Shown: positions 55,168 through 64,000 of the stretch, piece after piece
Layout: each line of letters starts with the position of its first letter
Position numbering within the stretch: the stretch's first letter is position 1
Assembly (NCBI GenBank): GCA_037974665.1
Contig: CM075771.1
Span: 25,119,425-25,183,424 of the forward strand
Origin: Ehretia macrophylla
Lineage: Eukaryota > Streptophyta > Magnoliopsida > Boraginales > Ehretiaceae
Direction: 5' to 3'
Length of the DNA stretch: 64,000 nt
Position numbers and translations under genes: made by a program
Notes under the pieces: model-generated
Seen by the model: only the letters and a program-made list of their open reading frames with translations
Database searches by the model: none
Told to the model about the DNA's origin: nothing

Positions 55168-58100
55168 ATGTGGCAAGTCCTGTTAGCTGCAGCAGCAGCT
55201 GCTGGATCTGGGATTTTAGCCAAGAAACTTATCAACCCCAACAATGCCACCATTGAAACGAATGAACCCATTTCTGATTCTTCAAAAGAAAACCAAAATC
55301 TTGATTCAAAAATCCAATATTTACAGCCCCAAGATTCAATTTTAGTTAGCAATGATAGCGAGAATGATGAGGAGGGAAAAAGTGAGACAACTAGTGATGG
55401 ATCATCATCAATCTTTAGGTTTTCAAGTACTTGTTGTGGTGGGTCTGAAATGGGGTCCAAGAATCATGCTTTGAAAAAGAAAATGAGGAGTGGGTTGAGG
55501 AAAACAAAGAAAAAAGGTGGGTCAGTGGCGGTAGGTGATGGTGGTGGTGGTGGTCAACAAAGGGTGGGCTTGGACCAGAGGAAGATTGGGAGTGGGAAAA
55601 GAATTTCTATTTGCTTGAAGAAGAGGAGAACTAGCAAATGTGCTGCAGGAAAGTGTGAAAATTGTTCTTCTAAAGGTTCGATTTTATCTCTATATGTGTC
55701 TGTGTTTTATCTTTTGTTGCATTGAACTTTTTGGATATAATTTTTTATTGTATTCATATACACATGCAATTGCAGTTATATGCTTGTTCTACTTGAATGA
55801 GACTTTTATTGTTTTCTTGAGATACCCACGGTATCTAGGCTTTTGCGCGACTAATCCATGAGATTTTGAAGTTAACGGCCGGGGAAATTGTTAGTGGCCC
55901 GGGACTCGAACTGGCGGTCTTTGGGAAACATATCCAAGGCCTGACCAGTTGAGCTACTCCTAAAGGTTAGCTGATAAAGATAAAGGCAAAAAAGTTGTTA
56001 GAGAACACACAGTTCAACTTGTTTCGTGGGGAAGCCAAAATATTTTTGTTGATTGGCTTGCTTCTGCAGATTACATGGTCTGTTCTTATTGAAACACATT
56101 TTTTTTTTTTAATGTGAAAAAATGTGGATGTTTTTACTTTACTTAATTGGCAGTTTTCAATTATTTACTCATTGATGCCTACTAGTAGACTTAGTGTAGC
56201 CATGATGCCTTTTCTCTTTGTGACGAGGCAACTGAAGGCTTTGCCCAACTAATCAGACTACTAAATCCTTCACTTGATGGTTGTCGTTGACGCCCTTCAA
56301 CGAAATCTCTGTTTGCTTATGAGACAACTACATTAACATGTGAGCCTCATATATTTTGGGTTGGGGGCAAAACAATGAACTAATCTCAAGTTCAGTGTAA
56401 CCTGAGTTTTGACCTCTTTCTCCCCCCTCAATGTCCAACCTGCGACTGTACAGGGTGTTAACAGCACAAAATGACTTCTAAAGTGACAATTTCAACAATG
56501 TCTGTATCCTCTATGGAAGCAAAGTTCTTAATTCATGTCATGTAATGAATCGTATTGCAAAAAATTCATGTAGTTTGAAGTGTAAACTTTGAAAATGGTT
56601 AATTCAGGAAGCTCGTTGGAGTAGATGATACTGTTCAAGCTACTTATGTTATGTATTTAACCATACTCATGATCCTGATTTCTGTAGGCAATGCAAAATA
56701 TCATTTAGTCGTCTTGCAGGAGTATTTTTCTTTCAGCCGCCTGTTGTCTAGGCTCGGTTTGATCATTGAGTCATATAGCCATTATCTTCGTATCTTGTGC
56801 ATGACATTTATGGCTGGAGATATTTCTTATCTAATCGTCATATGCTTTTCAGAATCCTCCGTCTTCAACTGGGGACTTGGTGTTGGAATTATGTACATGA
56901 TGTCAGCTGGAAAATCTGAAATCAGTAGATTAAATTCAGCAATGGATGAAACTGCAAAAGTTGTTCATGAATTAAAAGATGAACTTTCGAAAAAAAAGAC
57001 ATTGCTAAATCTACAGTTATCGAGCTCTGAAGCTGGGACGGGGAGTAACACAGAGAATTCTAGAAAATATCATTTTGAACAATCATTGATCAAGTCCAAC
57101 ATTGAACATAGAGAGAATCTTCAAGTTTTTAATTTCTCTGCGACTGAGGAAGACGGATGCTCGATTGAGGTCTTTAAAGAAGAGCGGGAACCTGAAGTGA
57201 TGGAGATGGATCAGCTGGAAGCGGAGTTTGTATCTGAACTGCAAAAGCTTCCATGGTGTGCAACTGAAGGTTCGGGTTCTGAAGAGAAGACAGATATTTG
57301 TGAGGTGAGCTTCATCCTGTTTGCTAGACAAAAGAACTGCCATGTCAATTGTGCAATCGAGGCTGGTCTCTTCATCTCTTGCTATCCTTGATATGGCTTA
57401 GATTAAACATTTTCTTATTTGCGCTTTCTTTGTTTTCTTTCTCCTCTTATGGTTGACAGTGAACTTGGCCCAGAAGATTGATATCATACTTTTGATTAGA
57501 CTAGGTTGCTTAATTTTTGGTTGAGAGCATGTAACCATGTATCATCTATTAGATCTATTCATATTAAACATCTGACAGATTAGCTAAAATCAACATTTAT
57601 TGGTATTTCTTTCCTGCAAATCAACATTGCATTCGTGAATTAATCATGAAATGATCTGCATAACTTGAGGTAGATTTAGCTTTCATGATGGCACCCCTCC
57701 ATCTGTCCCGGTATGACTTTTCAGAATCTATTGTTGGCTTAGGTTAAGGAAATTTCCACGAGTGAGAGTATTATGGCTTTATTTAGATTTATCTGTTAAG
57801 CATGCTTATATAACAAATTCAATGTGAATCACTCTCCAACATGTATTCTCATTTCACTGTACATGTACATTTATCTCAAATTGCATTATTTACAAGTTTA
57901 ACCGACCCCACCTAATGAGATAAAAGCTTGGTTTAGTTTGGTTTGGTTTACAATATTTCCAAGTTTGCTTGATAATACATTGTTTAATTCTGCAGGATGA
58001 TATTTTGCCCAACAACAACAATGTGAATTCTCATCAATTGGGTGGAGTATCCCCATCTGTACTTGATCAAAAATTGTGTCATTTAGTCATTGAACAGCAA

Positions 58101-58643
58101 GAAAGCCAAATAGTTCAGCTGGAGTCTGAACTGCAGAGGACGAATTCCAAGCTTAACGAAAAGGAAGCTGAACTGCAAGCCCTCAAAGATTGCGTTCGAA
58201 GACTCACTGCATTCTCATTAGCAAGTGTCTCAGGTAGGAACTTCTTCAATCTTACATCAGCATTCTTTTTTTTGTTTTTTTTCTTTTTTTTGTTTTTTGT
58301 CTTTCTTTCTTCAGGGCATTCTTTTCCAATGCAATCAGCTTCATTTAGTTCAGGTATTATTCATGTGACATCACCCATTCTCCATCTCCTACATGGCAAA
58401 TGTCACGTAAACGAGTTTTATTTACACGTGACATTAGGATCCCCAAGTAAGATGTTTGACATATGAGTGATGGAGATTTGGCTGATAGATATCCTTACGT
58501 GTTATTTTCCAGACGAAGAGAATGAGGGCCAAGCAGAAGATTGGAGAAATATCGATGATGATCAAGAGAAGGGGGGATCTGAGCCAAAGATTGCAGTGGT
58601 TGGCATGAAAAGGGGAATGGAGTTTGAAACATATGGTTGCTGA
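55168..58643 (+). CDS. POLAR-like protein (asymmetric-division polarity family), 442 aa
   Basis: Exons: 55168-55675, 56853-57304, 57996-58233, 58513-58643; 1,329 nt with stop, all phases close. Arabidopsis POLAR is a scaffold in the BASL polarity complex of stomatal-lineage cells; the broader POLAR-like family is less studied, and the role here is inferred. The sequence shows a hydrophobic Ala-rich start (MWQVLLAAAAAAGSGILAKK), a Ser/acidic then basic segment (KKKMRSGLRKTKKKGGS) and a Cys cluster (CAAGKCENC). Next comes the family block FNWGLGVGIMYMMSAGKSEI with coiled coil SRLNSAMDETAKVVHELKDE. Then MDQLEAEFVSELQKLPWC, a second coiled coil (IVQLESELQRTNSKLNEKEA) and the end VVGMKRGMEFETYGC. 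The first intron carries two SINE copies. Which Arabidopsis paralogue is closest cannot be settled by eye. Confidence 0.85.
55805..55968 (-). mobile_element. tRNA-derived SINE copy in POLAR-like intron 1
   Basis: The minus strand reads GGAGTAGCTCAACTGGTCAG (A box), about 30 bp later CAGTTCGAGTCCCGG (B box), then CCGTTAACTTCAAAATCTCA and ATTAGTCGCGCAAAAGCC. An A-rich end (CAAGAAAACAATAAAAG) follows. Its polymerase III boxes are the best preserved of the four copies in the window, and it gives the clearest view of the family's tRNA-like head. Confidence 0.85.
56218..56290 (-). mobile_element. Truncated SINE fragment in POLAR-like intron 1
   Basis: The minus strand contains CTGATTAGTTGGGCAAAGCC, matching the body of the copy at 809-953, with no tRNA-like head. 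It lies about 250 bp from the full copy in the same intron, in the same orientation. Confidence 0.6.
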
Positions 58644-59733
58644 CACTGTTTCCATCTACAAGCAAGACCATCGGATAGCTTAAGGTTTTGAAATTATGTA
58701 TCTTCTCAACCCTTTTACTAAATATCAAAATGTGCACTTTGTTGTGTACTTTTCTAGCATAGTGCATTAGAATAACTTTTTGTGTAATATATTAACCTTT
58801 TACAAGTGTCTTCTTAGCGTTTAGAGCTTCATGAATGACTGACTTCCTAGGTGCTGCCTCCCCACTTTTTTTTTTCTTTCTTTTTTTAAAAAACGAGTAA
58901 CTCCATTAAATTCACTCTAAAGTTATAAATTTTGTGATATAGCAATATGTTCCAATACTCAAGGAAAAGGCTTGAATTTAAGACCTTTGATCTAAGAACT
59001 AAGATTATAAACTTTGTGGTGCAGCACCATATTTCAATACATGCAATAATCAATCAAGGAAGAGGCTTGAATTCAAAAAATTTAATATACAAGTTAACAT
59101 TTTTACCGTTTATTTTTACGTTCAAAAGATAGTCAAACACTCTTTTGAGTGCCACAAGGTATTTCTGAACTTTTAGTTGACTTTTTGGTTTTGTTGTTGG
59201 GGGAGAATGACACCAACTGGTCCACTAATTTCTTAAAAATTACTGAAAATGCAAGTGGGCTGCAGAAACTTGATTTGAAATCCCTGAGATGATGCTGAGA
59301 AGGTAGTTTATACATCAAATCTTTAGGTCCTGATGGTTGCTTCTGCAGAGGGTCAGATTGTGGATCCATGGAGCCATGTTTGCTTCTTGCTCTTTACTTT
59401 TCTTCTTTTTTGCTCTTATGGAAAAGACCCCACTGTTGAGTCTTGTTTTTCATCATTGTTTTCAGACATGACTTTCCATTTTCTTTCCCCTGAAAGGTTG
59501 TGGACTATGATATTTATTATTTATTTATTTTTTCCCCTAAGGTGACTAGGACATTTAGTTAAAAAAGCTCTCTATCCCACGCATCTAACCAATTCATGTG
59601 GTATCCATGGGAGGATTTACATGCTTGGTTGTGGGGTTGCATTCACACCACCTCTATAAAATCATTTGAAATATCTTTATAATCTTGACTTCTAAAAGTA
59701 ACAAAGTTTTTTTTATATTAATTTGGGTTATTA

Positions 59734-59874
59734 AAATCTTTTAACTTCTATTGATAAAGCACTATCCGCATTTGCGAGATGCTTTAAATAGCTATTATTT
59801 TGTATCCTTGGTTTTTTTACTTATGTGATTCGACTTTCCTTGGCAAATCTTTTAACTTCTATTGATAAAGCACT
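59734..59874 (+). repeat. Exact 30-bp direct repeat, spaced 111 bp
   Basis: AAATCTTTTAACTTCTATTG plus ATAAAGCACT occurs identically at 59734-59763 and 59845-59874. Confidence 0.92.
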
Positions 59875-60729
59875 TTAAATCGGTGTATGAAATCAATATC
59901 TTGAATTAAGTGACAATTCTTGAAGGGTCAAGATTTAGGTTAGATAAACGGTCATTCAACCTATTTACATACAAATGGACAAAATGTGTAGAATTCAATT
60001 TTTTTTTATTTTTTTCTCACAGCAGTTTATCAAATTGGAGAATTTTCTATTCTTGAAAGGAATATAATGGAAAGATCTATATCCATCTTCGATTAAATGA
60101 TTCGAAGGATTAGTCAAGTGAAAGATGCTACAAGACTTGAATTATTTTATGGGTAGGGGTGGCTTAATACTATGCTACTTGGTATTATATAGTATCGGCC
60201 TATTTACAATATAGTATCAATACACTTACTCAATGGCATCGCAGCATCCCAAATCTCAATACGAAGAAAATAATATAAAAATCTGAAAATATTATGTGAT
60301 ACCATACCCAACTTTGAATTTATGTTTCACCATACGACAATGAAGAGAAAGAAATGATAAATAAGTGATAAAAAAAGAAATCATATTTAGCACTATTTTC
60401 AGAAGTAATACTGGTGTTCTGGGCAAAAAAATAATTTACTTTTTGAGTTGTGGGCATATTTTTACGAGTGTATTGGCTATGCAATGAAATTGGAATGGAG
60501 CTGTGTTTTTGTTTTTTGTTTTTTTGTTTTAATGAAACCCAGTTAACAAAACTCGACTACCAGATTATTTGGCAGAACCCGATCTCTAATTGATAAACCC
60601 CCGAGAGCTGATCTCTTTGACTACAACAATCAGGAATTAGTTCAGTTTTTATGGTAAAACTGAACCACCTTCATCAGAAAACTGGTTTATGTTCAAGATC
60701 ATTGGTGGAATCATAAATATGCTTTGATA

Positions 60730-61333
60730 ATTAATACTCGATAAATTAATAATTTCTTTTAATTAATAAAAATATCTAGTCCCGACTTGGGACCAGTGTA
60801 CAAAATTGATAAATTCGATAAAATTATAAGATAATACATTTAAAAAAATTTCTTTATATTTTATTGACCCAAATATTTCATAATTTAACAATTAACTAAA
60901 AAGTACATAATAAATTGATTGGGATTTTTTTAAAATATGAATCAAGAGTAGCTTGTGTTTTATTGAACTTCAAATCTAGTTGAATCTCATATTTAATTAG
61001 TTAGAGAAAAAATTGAGATAATCCTACAAGAATTAGGATACAAGATTAGAGAAATTAGTTCTCATCATAACCCTACAAGCACTTGGATACGAGATTAGAG
61101 AAACTTCGTTTTAATCCTATTAAATTAAATTTTATCTTCTATTCTCATTACTTATCTTTTCAAATTGGATCGAAAAAATACAAGTCACTTTTTAAAAAAA
61201 GACATCATAATCATATATGTTTACTATAAAGCCAAAAAAATTAAAAATATATCTATTAATTAATAGTTATTAATTTATCGATAAATTAATATCTCGCTAA
61301 ATTAATAGAATTTAGTGGTCCCAACGCTATTAA
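60730..61333. repeat. Element with similar ends in direct orientation and an internal 49-bp duplication
   Basis: The left end has TCGATAAATTAATAATTTC, then CTAGTCCCGACTTGGG. The right end has TCGATAAATTAATATCTCG, then TAGTGGTCCCAACGC, in the same order. Between them, a unit with CCTACAAG, TTGGATAC and GAGATTAGAGAAA-like blocks appears twice (from 61018 and 61067). No coding was found. The class is unknown; it could be a short non-autonomous element. Confidence 0.55.
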
Positions 61334-63506
61334 TTTAAAGATGTTCTACTTTATATGACAAACGGTCATTTACTCTTGAAATAAAAAGTTGTGGGATTTA
61401 CATGTTTGTGAGAAGGGTTAAATAACAGAATGTCACATACAATAATTTTTCCTAATTTTAGGAAAAATTCTAGTTTTAGATAGACATGGCTAATTAGACA
61501 TCCAATCATTCATGGATTTCCTTTTTTCTATTTTTATTCTTGGTCAGAACATTTGAATTTCATTAAAACTGAACAAGGAGATACAAATCATCCAATTTTT
61601 ACTACAAGAAAATTAGCCCCAAGTATTTTTTTTTCGGTGTTCTTTAGCAACATTTGAGTATCAATCAAGCTGAAGCATATTTATATCTAATTTTTCGTGC
61701 AATTTAGTCTGCGACTTTATTACTTCTAGAGAGTTACTTCAAGTGAATGATCCAAAAAAGAGAAAATTTAGATGAGATGTGTTAATAGAAAAAAAAAAGC
61801 TTTAAAACATTTTAGTCGGATCCGTCCGATTAAATGTGAAGATGATTTACAAGTGAATTTAACTCTCTAATCAATCAAACTATAACTTTCGTCCAAAAAA
61901 AAAAAAATCAAACTATAACGTTTTTAAACATTAGGATATCTCTAATTTTTAGAGACCCGAGTCTCTAAAAATTATTATTAGACTATCCTTAATGGAGTTT
62001 TTATAATAGGTCTCTATCCATTATTTTAAAGACCTATATAAAGATCAAATAGTATTTTAGAGACCTACTTAGAGACCAAGGCAAAAAAACTGTTTTAAAG
62101 ATCCATTTAAATATACATGGAACCCACACAATTTTAAAGATTTATATTAAAATAGAGATTCAATCACTTTTGAGTTTTTAAATTTAGAGCCAAAAAAATA
62201 AATTGAATCTTTATTTTAACTCAAATCTTTAAAAAATAGCGAATTTCATTAGTATTTAAATTATTAATAAAAAATTTTAAAAATCTAAATATTTTAAAAT
62301 TATCAAAAATAATAAATTTTTATAAATAATAACCACAATTGAAGATACCTTTAACCTGAGTGTTTGGGCAAATCTTTTGGGTTACGGTAAAGTAAAAGAA
62401 GTAACACAAGTCAAAATAAGAAAAGTAACCGACAATGAGATCCACCTTACATTTAGCTCCATCCATTCAAAAGTACACGTCGTGTCGTCTGTTTAACGTT
62501 GACTAGTGCTTTGGTACATTAACTTTACAGGCCTGCACATGTAGGCAATTTTCTGTGCCATTAACTATAGTCAAGTAAAATATTCTAGCGGTGGTAATAT
62601 TTGCTATTTAGTTTGAAACAAAAGAAAAATATTTGCAACTCCAAGAGTAGCTTTGGTAATTGAGGAGCATTTGACGTGTATGTAAAAAATTTGTTCACAT
62701 TTTAGATTTATATTAATTGAAAATTTATATTTTTGAACTAATTTTGATAATTTTTTGTTTGTTTAACATAAATTATGTTTGTTTTTATAAAATTATGTAT
62801 TTCAAGATTTCTAAATGTAATTCAATTTCGTTAGATATTCTGTAAAATGACTTGTTAACCATGACCCTTAGCTACCTATTGAGTATTACTCTATTGTCTG
62901 TCCTTCCGATTCATTAATTTTTCTTTTAGAGAAAGATAAGTTATAGTATAATTTAATTCTGTCTTTCTTGCATAAAAGAATTCTTTTTATGTCTTTAATT
63001 TAAATCAAGTAAAAAATTAATTCATTTGAGATGAACATTAATAAATTTTATATTTAACTATGTAATTACATTTTATTTATCATATTTTTTAAAATTTGCC
63101 GACCTTAACGCGAGCTCCATAATTTATAAAGTTTTACGTAGAAGAAAAATTTACAATTTGGATCGTCCCTACAAATGATGAGAAGTGAAAAGCCAAGCAG
63201 AACCCTACAACCGCGAAACTAAAAAGTCTTATCACACACAGACACACACTGATTCAGTCACCCCATACGTGCAAGAATTGAATATTGGAAACACCAAAGT
63301 TAAAAAAAATGAATAAAATACACTGACACATCAACATCGCATCAAAAGTAAAACAAGACCGCTAAGAAAAACTGTAAAAATGTGAAACAAACAATGCAAA
63401 AACAAGAAAACCATTAACCATTAGCCATATCCTCCATCACCATCTCTCAACTCACCATAAACACACTCCAAAATAGAAAAAAAAAACCAGCGAGAGATAA
63501 CAAGAA

Positions 63507-64000
63507 ATGGATAGAAAAATGGAAGATGAAGCAAAGAAGAGAAAGAAGATGATCAAAGCTTTATCAAAATCCATATCAAGTCCAAGCAGAAACGAAAAGT
63601 TTCCACCGCCATTGATGCGGTTTCTGCGAAGCAATGTGGGCAGCAAAAGCAGCAGAGCGAGGTCACGTTCAAGCCCGATGTTTATGCGCAAAAAGATTAA
63701 TTCAGCAGCAGCAACAGCAGTGATAGAAACCACACAAGAGCCATCTTCACCGAAGGTGACTTGCATAGGCCAAGTGCGTGTTCGAAGGTCATCGAACAAG
63801 AAGTCATCAAAACCCTTCACCAAAACTGCATCAAAACCCAAAAGAAACAACAGTTCGTCATCAAGAACCAGTGTTGTTCAACAAACACCATACTGGTGGG
63901 TTCCAAGAGCTCTCTGTTGCCACCATTTTTTTCCAAGATTTCACAAACCAAGATCTTGTTGCCCACTTTTTCGCAAGTGGGGTTTGTTTTTTCGATTTGG
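63507..64000 (+). CDS. Basic Ser/Arg-rich plant protein, protamine P1-like family (start only; truncated by window end)
   Basis: The frame is open from ATG 63507 to the window end (164 full codons). The N-terminus is MDRKMEDEAKKRKKMIKALS, followed by MRFLRSNVGSKSSRARSRSS, SPKVTCIGQVRVRRSSNKKS and a Cys/Trp/aromatic segment (YWWVPRALCCHHFFPRFHKP). These match plant proteins annotated as protamine P1-like or syringolide-induced 14-1-1-like, whose function is not established. At2g37100 and At5g03110 are the remembered counterparts, the former next to IRX9, which supports the call. A second in-frame Met at codon 5 is an alternative start. The overlapping minus-strand frame at 63452-63850 is a shadow. 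Confidence 0.8.
   Translation, partial: MDRKMEDEAKKRKKMIKALSKSISSPSRNEKFPPPLMRFLRSNVGSKSSRARSRSSPMFMRKKINSAAATAVIETTQEPSSPKVTCIGQVRVRRSSNKKSSKPFTKTASKPKRNNSSSSRTSVVQQTPYWWVPRALCCHHFFPRFHKPRSCCPLFRKWGLFFRF

Larger units (their letters stand above)
58644..63506. other. Long AT-rich spacer with repeats
   Basis: No gene could be supported. It holds a 30-bp direct repeat (59734-59763 and 59845-59874) and a repeat-flanked element near 60730-61333. At 61930-62340 there is an AT-rich stretch with repeated GAGACC/GGTCTC words that may be a decayed MITE. The sequence near 60150-60200 (GGGTAGGGGTGGC) resembles the start of a common plant MITE, but no matching right end was found. Confidence 0.5.

Noticed and set aside
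55823..55968. A functional tRNA gene on the minus strand
   Set aside because: A and B boxes are present, but there is no cloverleaf acceptor pairing and the body matches a dispersed SINE family.

Overview
This is a gene-dense piece of a flowering-plant nuclear genome, almost certainly a eudicot. It is AT-rich, its genes carry many GT-AG introns, and every recognisable protein has its closest remembered counterpart in Arabidopsis. The gene order resembles the duplicated Arabidopsis blocks around At3g09650-At3g09710, At5g02880-At5g03110 and At2g37080-At2g37100, which are merged here into one apparently less rearranged segment. Those locus assignments are from memory and need a search. The species cannot be named from the sequence.

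Layout: (1) 1-8380, plus strand: the 3' part of a HECT E3 ubiquitin ligase (UPL4), entering the window inside an intron. (2) 9884-12127, plus: intronless chloroplast PPR protein HCF152. (3) 13374-20075, minus: MCM8 helicase in 16 exons, convergent with HCF152. (4) 20.2-23.2 kb: a spacer holding nested and solitary foldback MITEs. (5) 23698-26778, plus: PWWP-domain chromatin protein, divergent from MCM8. (6) 27905-29491, minus: cytosolic ribosomal protein RPS23. (7) 31242-34604, minus: ROP-GTPase interactor ICR2, whose leader region carries a four-fold tandem duplication. (8) 39638-41453, minus: mitochondrial TIM14/Pam18 J-protein, interrupted in this copy by a 4-bp tandem duplication. (9) 43416-46613, minus: IQ67-domain calmodulin-binding protein (IQD1/IQD2 type). 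(10) 51107-53014, minus: xylan glycosyltransferase IRX9. (11) 55168-58643, plus: POLAR-like protein. (12) 63507-64000, plus: start of a basic Ser/Arg-rich protein of the protamine P1-like plant family, cut by the window end.

The genes are an ordinary plant mixture (protein turnover, plastid RNA processing, recombination, chromatin, translation, cell polarity, mitochondrial import, cytoskeleton and calmodulin signalling, secondary wall) and do not form a pathway. They share ancestral linkage. All exon joins given were worked out by hand and keep the reading frame, except in TIM14.

I found no new multi-gene system. The signals most worth a second look are the TIM14 frameshift, the ICR2 leader-exon array, two apparent GC-AG introns in MCM8, a MULE-like foldback element with a perfect 10-bp target duplication nested in an older related one, a SINE with a perfect 17-bp target duplication, and a recurring pattern of short tandem duplications in introns and spacers.
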